From Pseudomonadota bacterium (GTDB taxonomy: Bacteria; Pseudomonadota; Alphaproteobacteria; UBA828): a stretch of DNA of 64,000 nt. The notes under the pieces are model-generated. The model saw only the letters and a list, made by a program, of their open reading frames with translations, did no database searches and was not told the origin of the DNA. The DNA lies in the NCBI GenBank assembly GCA_027624955.1, contig JAQBTG010000002.1, forward strand, positions 88,694 to 152,693. Direction: 5' to 3'. Positions 36,167 through 45,390 of the stretch are shown in pieces; the stretch's first letter is position 1; every line of letters starts with the position of its first letter. The position numbers and the translations under genes are program-made.

Positions 36167-36197
36167 AAAAAAAGAGGCCGCCCGAAGGCGACCTCTT
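36167..36197 (-). terminator. Rho-independent terminator of the groESL operon
   Basis: Read on the minus strand, AAGAGGTCGCC pairs with GGCGGCCTCTT around a TTCG loop and is followed by seven T residues. It lies 26 bases beyond the groEL stop. It may also slow transcripts arriving from the dehydrogenase gene on the other strand. Confidence 0.92.
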
Positions 36198-36222
36198 GAT
36201 TTCGAAGGCGGTTGGCTTGGGA

Positions 36223-37875
<1,653 letters not shown>

Positions 37876-37997
37876 GTTACTTGCTTCCTTACTTTGTTTC
37901 GTTGCACCGAAGCGCTTGAACCTGCGCTATCGGCCTGTGGTCCTGAGCGCGGGCCAATTGGTTTTGAAGATGTCGGCTTTGCGGATAAGCGCTTGGC

Positions 37998-38315
37998 CTA
38001 CGCGGCCTTCTTCTTGGCTGCGGCCTTGCCTTCCAGCACCGCCATGATGTCGGATTCTTTCATGATCAACAGCTCTTCGCCATCGATCGAGACTTCATTG
38101 CCTGACCATTTGCCAAACAAAACGCGGTCACCCGCCTTCACGTCCAGCGCATAAACTTTACCGTCCGTGCCGCGTGCGCCGGGGCCGACGGAAATGATTT
38201 CACCTTCTTGGGGCTTCTCTTGTGCCGAATCCGGAATGATGATGCCGCCGGCTGTCTTCTCGTTCTCGCTAATACGGCGAACAACGACCCTGTCATGCAG
38301 TGGCCGAAATTTCAT
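37998..38315 (-). CDS. groES: Co-chaperonin GroES (10 kDa)
   Basis: 105 residues starting [14 protein letters not shown], with GGAGGG 5 bases upstream of ATG 38315. The mobile loop is near residues 17-33 ([16 protein letters not shown]) and the roof region and C-terminus follow ([32 protein letters not shown]). It ends with an added Ala/Lys tail (KAAAKKKAA), several residues longer than most GroES. groEL begins 122 bases downstream. Confidence 0.97.
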   Translation of the reverse strand: MKFRPLHDRVVVRRISENEKTAGGIIIPDSAQEKPQEGEIISVGPGARGTDGKVYALDVKAGDRVLFGKWSGNEVSIDGEELLIMKESDIMAVLEGKAAAKKKAA

Positions 38316-38368
38316 AGTACCCTCCAATTGCTGCGTTCTGTGATGAATAACCGAATGTTCGAGCCTTG

Positions 38369-38395
38369 TTAGCACTCGTTGAGGGCGAGTGCTAG
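38369..38395. promoter_or_regulatory. CIRCE operator (HrcA-binding site) upstream of groESL
   Basis: TTAGCACTC-N9-GAGTGCTAG matches the CIRCE consensus TTAGCACTC-N9-GAGTGCTAA at all but the last base. It lies 54 bases before the groES start codon. HrcA binding here represses groESL under non-stress conditions (well-established system); hrcA itself is not in the window. Confidence 0.95.
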
Positions 38396-38559
38396 CATCG
38401 ATTTGGGCAGTGATTCAAGTGTTTCAAGGGGCCGCAGTCGCGATTTCTCGCCGACTGCCGCAGACATAAGAAATAAGCTGTTGATCTGGAACGACTTATA
38501 TCGAAATTCTAAGCTTTATTTCGAGCCGGCGGACGGTCGCGGCGCGGTGAACTAAGGGT

Positions 38560-39852
38560 TTATTTCCGGCCGGTTAGCCACCAGGTTTGCATCTCGCCCC
38601 GGCCCTTGACCGAGACCATGCCGCGCGGCTCCAGGACAAAATCTTCCCTTAATCTTTCGTGCGCCGCGTCGCTCACTTGAATTTTCCCGGCCTCGCCCAG
38701 GCTTTCCATGCGGCTCGCGACATTTACCGTGTCGCCCCACATGTCGTACAGAAAGCGGCTCTCGCCAATCACTCCGGCGATCAACGGGCCGCAATGGAAG
38801 CCGACGCGAATGGCCAAATTGCCGCCGTCAGGGAGCGCTATTCGCGGCGCCGCGCGTTGCAGGTCGAGAGCGAAATCCGCGATCGCCTCGGCATGATCGG
38901 CGCGTGGCTCGGGCAATCCGGCGGCGACGAGATAGGCGTCTCCGACGGTCTTGATCTTTTCCAGCCCGTGCTTTTTTACCAGCGCGTCGAAAGCGGCGAA
39001 CGTGCGCTCCAACAGGCCCAGCACTTCTTCAGGTTGGAGTTTTGCTGACAGGCTGGTGAAGCCGACAATATCGGTGAACAGCACGCTCGCCTCGTCAAAG
39101 CGGTCGGAAATATGCTGCTCGCCGCCGCGCATGCGCTCGGCGATGGAGGCCGGCAAGATGCGCACCAACAAGTCGTGATAGCGCGTTCTCTCGGTGTCGA
39201 TTTGGTTGAGGTTTAAATATTCCTGCCGGCGCAAGCGCTCCAGGCGGTAAAGCGTGAACATGCCGAGGCTATTCACCGCCATCAACTCGCCGGCCAGAAT
39301 GATCAGCTCGACCAGGGTTAGCAGCTCCAAGCCGGCGATAAGGCCGAGAAGGAGCGCCGTGCCGGACCAACCGAGCAAGACTGCCTCGGCGTAGCGCAAT
39401 GGCGCGATCGCGTAGACGCCAAAAAATAGCATGACGACGCCGGAAACATAGAGCGGCGGAGCGTGCGCGACTTCACAAAAAAAGGCATAAAAAATTACGT
39501 AAGAAAATGTCGCCGTGAAAAATAAGAGAGCGGAGCGCTGTGCCAGATGGGGGACGAAAGTGAACGCCAGGAGCGCGACCAACACCGCATTCGCCATCCC
39601 GAGGCGTAGTAATAGGAGATGTATCAAAATCTCCGGGTACAGCCAGACATCGACCACGGCAAAGGAACTGTTGACGGCGATGAACAGAAACAGCGTGGCC
39701 CGCGTATCGCGCAGCTCGACCGCCGCGCGAGAGGCGCGAAAGCCCACTTCTTCCGCCCGATCGCGTAAATTCGGGATGAATTTCCCGATAAGTGCGGTGT
39801 TGAGTGAGGTCTGTTTCTGCAAGCTATTCTGCCCCGAACATGTGCCGGCCAA
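38560..39852 (-). CDS. Membrane-anchored class III adenylate cyclase
   Basis: Up to 430 residues. The N-terminal ~200 residues contain about six hydrophobic segments (for example TLFLFIAVNSSFAVV, YVSGVVMLFFGVYAI), followed by a short linker and a complete class III cyclase domain: first metal Asp in SVLFTDIVGFTSL near residue 260, second in KIKTVGDAYLVAAGLP near residue 305 (with the Lys typical of adenylate rather than guanylate specificity), and DMWGDTVNVASRM near residue 375 with the Asp and transition-state Asn/Arg. It makes cAMP; the membrane part may sense a signal. The start (TTG 39852) is uncertain; TTG 39822 is an alternative. Confidence 0.89.
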   Translation of the reverse strand: MAGTCSGQNSLQKQTSLNTALIGKFIPNLRDRAEEVGFRASRAAVELRDTRATLFLFIAVNSSFAVVDVWLYPEILIHLLLLRLGMANAVLVALLAFTFVPHLAQRSALLFFTATFSYVIFYAFFCEVAHAPPLYVSGVVMLFFGVYAIAPLRYAEAVLLGWSGTALLLGLIAGLELLTLVELIILAGELMAVNSLGMFTLYRLERLRRQEYLNLNQIDTERTRYHDLLVRILPASIAERMRGGEQHISDRFDEASVLFTDIVGFTSLSAKLQPEEVLGLLERTFAAFDALVKKHGLEKIKTVGDAYLVAAGLPEPRADHAEAIADFALDLQRAAPRIALPDGGNLAIRVGFHCGPLIAGVIGESRFLYDMWGDTVNVASRMESLGEAGKIQVSDAAHERLREDFVLEPRGMVSVKGRGEMQTWWLTGRK

Positions 39853-39888
39853 TTCGCGCGCCGCCCAACCGCAAGGGACGGGCGGGCG

Positions 39889-40350
39889 CTAGCTGTTCAG
39901 TGAACTGGCCCACTCCAGCAGCAGCGCGCGGCCTTCTTCTGCCATCAATTGTTGATGTGCCATCGCGCGCTCGGCGACCGGCTTGCCGACCTCGCGGCGC
40001 AAGCGGCTGGGGTCGCTGCCGAACAGGCTGGGATCCTCGGCGGAAGCGGCATAATAGAGCTTGGAAATACCGGCGAGGTACATGACGCTGGTGCACATCG
40101 GGCAGGGCTCGCAGCTCGTATAAAGTTCGGCGCCGGACAAATCCAGGGTCTTGAGGCGGCGGCAGGCGTCGCGAATGGCTTCGACCTCGCCATGCGCCGT
40201 CGGGTCGTGATCGCGGTCCATGGAGTTGCAGCCCTCGCCGATGACCTCGCCGTTCCTCAGGATCACACAGCCGAACGGCCGGCCCTCGCCGGAGAGCATC
40301 ATTTGCCGCCCCAGCTCGATCGCACGGCGCATCGCTTCATCGCTGTTCAT
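39889..40350 (-). CDS. Nucleoside/guanine deaminase (CDA-fold zinc deaminase)
   Basis: 153 residues. Zinc site: His-Gly-Glu in DPTAHGEVEAIRDACRRL near residue 56 (catalytic Glu) and Cys-x-x-Cys in YTSCEPCPMCTSVMY near residue 85. The HGE in place of the more common HAE and the C-terminal SLFGSDPSRL stretch resemble guanine-deaminase or cytosine-deaminase-like members more than TadA. The second of two adjacent ATGs (40350) is chosen because GGGAGG lies 5 bases before it. Purine or pyrimidine salvage role inferred. Confidence 0.91.
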   Translation of the reverse strand: MNSDEAMRRAIELGRQMMLSGEGRPFGCVILRNGEVIGEGCNSMDRDHDPTAHGEVEAIRDACRRLKTLDLSGAELYTSCEPCPMCTSVMYLAGISKLYYAASAEDPSLFGSDPSRLRREVGKPVAERAMAHQQLMAEEGRALLLEWASSLNS

Positions 40351-40389
40351 CATCGCCTCCCACTTGCGTTCCGGTCTCTGGATCGGCGG

Positions 40390-40749
40390 CTAAATTTGCT
40401 CGACGGCGCCGCCGCTCTCCGCCCATCCGCTGAAGCCGCCGAGGTTGCGGACATCGGTATAGCCATTTTCCAGCAGGATTTTGCCCGCCAGCGCCGCACG
40501 TCCGCCCGAGGCGCAATAGAGCAGGATTACCTTGTCCTTGTTCACAACCGTGGCAAATATATTTACGAATTGATCGAGTGGGACATGAAGCGCGCCGGCA
40601 ATTTTGCCGCTTTGCGCCACCTCGCCGTCATTGCGCACATCGACCACCACAGCGTCGCCGGCAGCCATCAGTTTGGCGGCCTCTTCCGGCGCGATGGCGG
40701 GCACCATGCTCTTTGCCTCGGCCACCATTTCCATCATCGATTGATCCAT
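40390..40749 (-). CDS. Single-domain rhodanese-like sulfurtransferase
   Basis: 119 residues, one rhodanese domain. Active-site loop LYCASGGRAALAG with the catalytic Cys near residue 78; VVVDVRNDGEVAQSGKIAGALHVP and a C-terminal NLGGFSGWAESGG are typical. It carries persulfide sulfur in cytoplasmic sulfur transfer or detoxification (family knowledge). AAGGAA lies 6 bases before the ATG. It could share a transcript with the small frame immediately upstream (stop 2 bases before this start). Confidence 0.92.
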   Translation of the reverse strand: MDQSMMEMVAEAKSMVPAIAPEEAAKLMAAGDAVVVDVRNDGEVAQSGKIAGALHVPLDQFVNIFATVVNKDKVILLYCASGGRAALAGKILLENGYTDVRNLGGFSGWAESGGAVEQI

Positions 40750-40751
40750 TT

Positions 40752-41000
40752 TTATTCCTTCCCGCTGAGAACTGATTTCACGTCACGATAGCTTTTTTTC
40801 GGTGGTTTGAATTCACTTTTTGGATGCACGGCAATTCGCCAGGTTTCTAGCGTCAGCGCAGGGCCGAAATATCCCGTAACGCCACGGTGCATTAATACAT
40901 TTGCTTTACGATGGGTGTTACCAAGGCTGCGTTGCGCATGTGCCGCTACCGTTCTCGGCGCGCCGGCAATCTCAGCGCCAGGGGAGTATCTGTTGATCAT
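40752..41000 (-). CDS. Small hypothetical protein upstream of the rhodanese gene
   Basis: 82 codons if started at ATG 41000, or 46 from ATG 40892. The C-terminal part (YFGPALTLETWRIAVHPKSE...) reads like real protein rather than the Arg/Ala-rich translations of antisense frames, and the stop lies 2 bases before the rhodanese start, as in an operon. No family is recognised and no clear Shine-Dalgarno is present, so it is tentative. Confidence 0.33.
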   Translation of the reverse strand: MINRYSPGAEIAGAPRTVAAHAQRSLGNTHRKANVLMHRGVTGYFGPALTLETWRIAVHPKSEFKPPKKSYRDVKSVLSGKE

Positions 41001-41481
41001 CCAACCCGTCAGAGGGGGTTTCGCCGAGGCCGCGAGGCAGCGCGAACACGCGCGAAACTATGACAAGAAACGCCAGCTCCGGATCAAATCGGGCCAGCGT
41101 GAGGGGCGCTCCAGCAATTGGTCGCAAGGCGGCTTTTTGTCGAGCGGATTGGACGATTACCATGCCAACGATCATGTCGAAGGCACCATGCAAGGGCCGG
41201 ATGGCAGGCCGGTGGCATTCGCCGGCAGGGTTGTCCGCGTGCATGAAGACGGCATGCGTGCGGTTCAACTGGTCGGCCTTGATAGTGCCACGCTGTTGGC
41301 CATGCAGGGCGTCGACGATGATGATCCGTCGCCGCTTCCTAGCGCTTCCAAGGAAGCTGGTTCTTCGGCAAATAGCGGATCAAACGGTCGCAATTCAACA
41401 ATGCAGAGCGTCGCCGATGGTTATCAGTCGCCGCTTCCTAGCGCTTCCAATCGAGCTCGTTCTTCGGCAAATAAAGTATGA
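40993..41481 (+). CDS. PilZ-like domain protein with a duplicated C-terminal tail
   Basis: 162 residues if started at TTG 40993, which has GGGGAG 6 bases upstream; the frame is open to 40807, but that part has no support. REHARNYDKKRQLRIKS followed by SSNWSQGGFLSSG fits the PilZ c-di-GMP motif pattern (Arg-rich stretch, then D/N-x-S-x-x-G), though the usual RxxxR is unclear. The last ~60 residues are Ser/Ala/Pro-rich (SPLPSASKEAGSS... and SPLPSASNRARSS...) and come from a 99-bp duplication. The final 44 bases overlap the 3' end of the methyltransferase gene on the other strand. Confidence 0.6.
   Translation: MIIQPVRGGFAEAARQREHARNYDKKRQLRIKSGQREGRSSNWSQGGFLSSGLDDYHANDHVEGTMQGPDGRPVAFAGRVVRVHEDGMRAVQLVGLDSATLLAMQGVDDDDPSPLPSASKEAGSSANSGSNGRNSTMQSVADGYQSPLPSASNRARSSANKV
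41302..41473. repeat. 99-bp imperfect tandem duplication at a convergent gene overlap
   Basis: Copy A runs 41302-41400 and copy B 41401-41473. Shared words include TCGCCGCTTCCTAGCGCTTC and TTCTTCGGCAAATA, each exactly 99 bases apart, with scattered substitutions. Because 99 is a multiple of three, the plus-strand frame stays open. Copy B contains the true stop and last codons of the minus-strand methyltransferase gene, so copy A is an antisense copy of that gene's 3' end. Confidence 0.9.
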
Positions 41482-42598
41482 GGCGGTAGCAATCGAGAGC
41501 CTTGACCATGAATTCATAGGCCGCGCCCCATAGATACAGGCGGAATTTGCGGTACTCGATTTCGCCGAAATTCTCGCAAATGAAATCCTTGCTCTCTTCC
41601 AAATTCATCGCCCATTGGCGGAAAGTCAGAAAATAGCTGTGTCGGTCGTTCTGCACTTCGAGGATCTCGAACGGCGACCGATTGAGCTTTTCCATGAAGT
41701 CGTGCAGCACGAAAAACGAATGATTGCCGGGATAGATATGGCGCACCATGAATGTTGAAAGTTCATATTTCTTACGCGCCGCGCTGGCATCAACAAATAC
41801 CAGCCCGCCGGGCTTGAGCACGCTTTCGAATTTTTTCAGCACCGCTTCGTAATTGGGCAGATGTTCGATCACGCCCATGATCACGATGGCGTCGAATTTT
41901 TGCTTGGGCTTGTAGGATAAAATATCCACGAAATCGATCTGGAAATGATCGGCAAACTCACCAAGAAATTCGTTGAGATAGGTTTGCGATTCGGCTGAGA
42001 TGGTGACGCCGGTGAGCTCGACGCCCTCGCGTAGCGCATGACGGGCAAAAGCACCCCAGCCAGGGCCGATCTCAAGTACGGTCTTGCGCGGGCCGAGCTC
42101 GCACATGTCCATGACGTATTTGAACTTGCGCTCGGTCGCTACCGCAAGCGTTTCATCGTCGCTTTCATAGGTGCCCTGGGTGTAGGCCGGCATCTCTTTA
42201 TCGAGAAAGCTCAGGAACATTCTTGGATCGGCATCATAATGCGACGAGATCGCTTGGCGATTGGTATAGACTTGGCCGAACAATAGCGGCTGGATGAAGC
42301 GCCATGCTGCGACCATCGGGTGGCGGTCATCCATCGAGCCGCGCAGCGAGAACATCTCCAGCAAATCGCCATTGATATCGAAATCGCCTTGCAGATAGGC
42401 CTCGCCGATATTGGCTTCGTCGAGCGAGCCCATGGCTTTTACGGCGCGCTGGTTGTTGAGGACGATCTCAAATTTCGGCTCGCCATTGCCCAGCACGCGC
42501 TCCGAGCCGTCAGGCATCTTGAGCATGAAGCTCGATTCCATGTCCTTCAGGCGATTGGCGAATTTGTCGATCATACCGCTAGCTGATATTCCAAGCAC
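41438..42598 (-). CDS. Cyclopropane-fatty-acyl-phospholipid synthase-family methyltransferase
   Basis: 386 residues, GTG start with AAGGAG 10 bases upstream. SAM-binding motif VLEIGPGWGAFARHALREG near residue 180 and the following VELTGVTISAESQTYLNEF; later DAIVIMGVIEHLPNYE and YPGNHSFFVLHDF correspond to the catalytic half of CFA synthases. The N-terminal ~120 residues (FEIVLNNQRAVKAMG..., IGEAYLQGDFDINGDL) match the family's lipid-binding region. It would methylate or cyclopropanate unsaturated acyl chains in membrane lipids. The 3' end overlaps the PilZ-like gene. Confidence 0.91.
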   Translation of the reverse strand: MLGISASGMIDKFANRLKDMESSFMLKMPDGSERVLGNGEPKFEIVLNNQRAVKAMGSLDEANIGEAYLQGDFDINGDLLEMFSLRGSMDDRHPMVAAWRFIQPLLFGQVYTNRQAISSHYDADPRMFLSFLDKEMPAYTQGTYESDDETLAVATERKFKYVMDMCELGPRKTVLEIGPGWGAFARHALREGVELTGVTISAESQTYLNEFLGEFADHFQIDFVDILSYKPKQKFDAIVIMGVIEHLPNYEAVLKKFESVLKPGGLVFVDASAARKKYELSTFMVRHIYPGNHSFFVLHDFMEKLNRSPFEILEVQNDRHSYFLTFRQWAMNLEESKDFICENFGEIEYRKFRLYLWGAAYEFMVKALDCYRLILYLPKNELDWKR

Positions 42599-42856
42599 CC
42601 TCTAACTCCTTCAATTATAGTGTCTTTCCGCTGCCCGGCTTAGACGGCAAACGACGACAAAACGGCGGCCCAAACGCCCAGCCAGCGACTCAATTTGTGG
42701 CAGGCCGCGCGAAGCTAGCATGTCCTCCGCGCCGATTGAAATGCCGGAAAATGCAAAAGCTGGCGACGGCACCCGAAATAGCGACAAATTTCATTTTTTG
42801 TCGAGTTTATCCGGCGCGCTGGACATCGCGGTGTCGGCGCTCCAGGCTGCCGCGCG

Positions 42857-44020
42857 ATGACAAGGCTCTCAACCGGATTGATGCTGGCACTTGCGCTTTT
42901 GCTCGCGCTGCCCTCCAGCGTGGGAGCGGCGCGCCAATGCGCCGGGCCGGGGATCAACTATCAGCCCGAGGCCTACAGCGCCGCGGATCGGCTGAGCGTC
43001 ATCGCCTATAACACCTATCTGTTGCCAATCAGCGCCCGCGATATTCCCTTCATGGGGGATAAATTCGCGGTTGCTCAGGAGGAGCGGGCAGCGCTGATCG
43101 CGCCTTTTCTCAGTCCGTTCGATGTTGCCATCCTGAGCGAAGTTTATGACGATGATGCGCGCCGCGTACTTCTTGAAGGACTGCGCGCCGAGGGGTTTCT
43201 TTACAGCACGCATATTCTCGCCAGCGCTTACCGCGACCAGGATTCCGACAGCACCAATCGCGTTCATGCCCAAGACCCGCCGATCCGCGCTTGCGCCAAA
43301 GGTGAAAGCTGCGGCTTCGGCGCGGCCGGTGAGGGCGATAGCTTCGTCGATCAGGACGGCGGCGTCATCATTGTTGCCAAATATCCGATCACCGAGGCTA
43401 AGGAACTGGTTTACGGCGATTGTGACGGTCGCGATTGCCATGCCGCCAAGGGGTTCGTCTATGCGGCAATCGAAAAATTTGGGCGGCGCTATCACGTGAT
43501 TGGGACGCATGCACAATTCGGTTGGAATTCCGAGCAAAGTGCAGCGAAGCGGAAACAGTTCGGGCAGATCCGCGAGTTTGCCACGCGCAGCTCCGGCATT
43601 CCCCAATCTGAACCGATCATCGTCGGCGGCGATTTCAACATGCTGCGCCGGGAATTCGCTGAGCTGGAAGATGATTCCCTGCTCGGCGCCATCGCACCGA
43701 ATTTTCTCGGCCACCGCTATACGCGAGAGATGCGCAATGATTGGGTGAGGCGCGGCAACGGCTATGTCGATTATGTCTTCGCGCTACGCGGCTTTCGCGC
43801 CCCGGCCTACAGCAGCAATTGCCCGCTGGTGTTCCGCACGCGTTTTGACTTTGAAGACGGCACGCTGTTTTCCAGCGTCAGTGGCGAAGACCTTTGCGAT
43901 CTCTCCGACCATTTTTCCGTCTGGGGCTATTTCGATTTCAGCGATACGCCGACCGACGCACCGAGCGACGCTCTGGCCGCCAGCGCGCCACACTGCCCGC
44001 TACCGGAATTGTCCGAGTAA
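42857..44020 (+). CDS. Secreted endonuclease/exonuclease/phosphatase-fold phosphodiesterase (sphingomyelinase C-like)
   Basis: 387 residues with a Sec signal peptide (MTRLSTGLMLALALLLALPSSVGAARQ). Catalytic sites of the EEP fold: SVIAYNTYLLP near residue 47, metal Glu in VAILSEVYDDDARR near residue 95, IGTHAQFGW near residue 215, GGDFNML near residue 255 and the final LSDHFSVWGYF near residue 350. The layout and 'YNTYLLP...LSDHFSV' spelling resemble neutral sphingomyelinases and phospholipase C-type enzymes. Four or more Cys could form disulfides. The natural substrate is unproven. Confidence 0.87.
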   Translation: MTRLSTGLMLALALLLALPSSVGAARQCAGPGINYQPEAYSAADRLSVIAYNTYLLPISARDIPFMGDKFAVAQEERAALIAPFLSPFDVAILSEVYDDDARRVLLEGLRAEGFLYSTHILASAYRDQDSDSTNRVHAQDPPIRACAKGESCGFGAAGEGDSFVDQDGGVIIVAKYPITEAKELVYGDCDGRDCHAAKGFVYAAIEKFGRRYHVIGTHAQFGWNSEQSAAKRKQFGQIREFATRSSGIPQSEPIIVGGDFNMLRREFAELEDDSLLGAIAPNFLGHRYTREMRNDWVRRGNGYVDYVFALRGFRAPAYSSNCPLVFRTRFDFEDGTLFSSVSGEDLCDLSDHFSVWGYFDFSDTPTDAPSDALAASAPHCPLPELSE

Positions 44021-44065
44021 GCGGGGCTGGGGCGCCTGGCGGGAAGCCGATTTTGGCGGGCTCGC

Positions 44066-44366
44066 TTAGCCCAATACGGCCTTGGTGCTCTCCGCCATGA
44101 TTTCGACGATGCGGTCGAGGGGGGCGTCGTTGGTGACGATGGGCGGCGCGATGTAATAGGCGTCACCGCGCACGCGGCTGAACATGCCGCGATCCATGGT
44201 TTCGGCGTTGACCTTGGCGCCGATGCCGTCGGCGGCATCGAACACTTTTTTGGTCGCCCGGTCTTTAACGAATTCCACCGCGCACATCATGCTGAGGCCA
44301 CGAACTTCGCCGACATTCGGGTGATCGCCGAGCGCGGATTTGAGATTGGCCAAAAGCCGCGCGCCT
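44066..44366 (-). pseudogene. Broken 3' copy of a class III aminotransferase gene
   Basis: The last ~99 codons of the intact aminotransferase at 45391-46737, again on the minus strand and ending in its own stop. DNA at 44068-44366 aligns without gaps to 45393-45691; I count 11 differences in 299 bases, only three of which change the protein. Similarity stops abruptly after CCGCGCGCCT at 44366. Lacking the PLP domain and any start signal, it cannot encode a working enzyme. Confidence 0.93.
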
Positions 44367-44474
44367 CTTCGTCTGCGGCGGCATGGCGATATCGGTGCTG
44401 CTATCTGTTTCTGAAATTCGTGATCGATGTTCTGGTGGCGGGCGAAGAGTTCGGCGAAAGGGCCTCATGAAAAC

Positions 44475-44567
44475 ATGGTCTGGCTGGTAATCTTCGTTAT
44501 CGCGCTGATTGTTTTTGTGGTGGAGTGCACACTTGCGAAACATACTGCCGTGCTGAAGCAAGAATAG
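44475..44567 (+). CDS. Possible 30-residue single-pass membrane protein
   Basis: ATG-initiated 30-codon frame: [17 protein letters not shown], then a short polar tail ending KQE. It has one hydrophobic span and lies between the broken aminotransferase copy and the cytochrome b gene. No clear Shine-Dalgarno is visible. It could be a small subunit of the cytochrome or a chance frame. The bases between 44367 and 44474 show no supported gene. Confidence 0.25.
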   Translation: MVWLVIFVIALIVFVVECTLAKHTAVLKQE

Positions 44568-44635
44568 CGGGGTCGGAGCGTGGATTTCCGGCGCATCGTG
44601 AGGTCAGTAAAAACAACGAAGGGGAGTCTGGCGCC

Positions 44636-45256
44636 ATGACCGAACAATCGACCGGTGGTACAGCTCGACAAGTACGGGTTTGGGATATTTTCGTCCGCTT
44701 TTTTCACTGGATTTTGGTCGCGGCCTATTTCATCGCCTATCTGACCGAAGATGACTTGATGGTCGTGCATGCCTGGGCGGGATATGTGGTCGGTGGGCTG
44801 ATCGTGCTGCGGATCGGGTGGGGATTTATTGGCCCGCGCCACGCGCGCTTTAGTGATTTTGTCACTGGGCCGAAGGTTGCCGGGCGCTACCTGTTGCAAC
44901 TTTTCACCTTTCGCGCGCCGCGCCATCTCGGCCATAGTCCGGCCGGTGGTCTTATGGTCCTCCTGATGTTGGCCAGCCTGCTGGTTGCGGTCGGGACCGG
45001 CCTTGCCGCTTACGGTGCTGAAAACCGAGGCCCGCTAGCGCCGCTATTCGGCGAAAGTGGCAGCGCCCAGGGGGAGCATACGGGGGAAGGGGAGGACGAG
45101 GACGAAGAAGAGGAATTTTGGGAAGAGCTGCATGAAACTTTCGCCAATCTGACGCTCATCCTCATCATTGCCCATGTTGGCGGGGTCGCGCTTGCGAGCC
45201 TCGTGCATCGTGAAAATCTCGCCAAATCAATGGTTACGGGCCGCAAACGGGAGTAG
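44636..45256 (+). CDS. Di-haem cytochrome b561/hydrogenase-type cytochrome b
   Basis: 206 residues from ATG 44636 with AAGGGGAG upstream. About four membrane helices with candidate haem His residues in [15 protein letters not shown] near residue 24, [13 protein letters not shown] near residue 46, [16 protein letters not shown] and [21 protein letters not shown] near residue 190. A very acidic stretch ([10 protein letters not shown]) precedes the last helix. It probably passes electrons between the quinone pool and a soluble partner. It lies between the two copies of the aminotransferase 3' end. Confidence 0.89.
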   Translation: MTEQSTGGTARQVRVWDIFVRFFHWILVAAYFIAYLTEDDLMVVHAWAGYVVGGLIVLRIGWGFIGPRHARFSDFVTGPKVAGRYLLQLFTFRAPRHLGHSPAGGLMVLLMLASLLVAVGTGLAAYGAENRGPLAPLFGESGSAQGEHTGEGEDEDEEEEFWEELHETFANLTLILIIAHVGGVALASLVHRENLAKSMVTGRKRE

Positions 45257-45337
45257 TACCGCAAACGAGAAAAGCGCCAAAGAAAATTGCAAACGTCTCA
45301 ACAGCAATATTTCTGCCGCATCTCGAGCCGCAATTCG

Positions 45338-45367
45338 CCGCCGGGCACGCGCCAAACTACCCGGCGG
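45338..45367. terminator. GC-rich hairpin between cytochrome b and aminotransferase genes
   Basis: Perfect 8-bp arms CCGCCGGG and CCCGGCGG with a 14-base loop in the convergent gap. There is no T-run on either strand, so it is at best a weak or factor-assisted terminator. Confidence 0.32.
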
Positions 45368-45390
45368 ACGATCGCTGCCTAACCGCTAAT

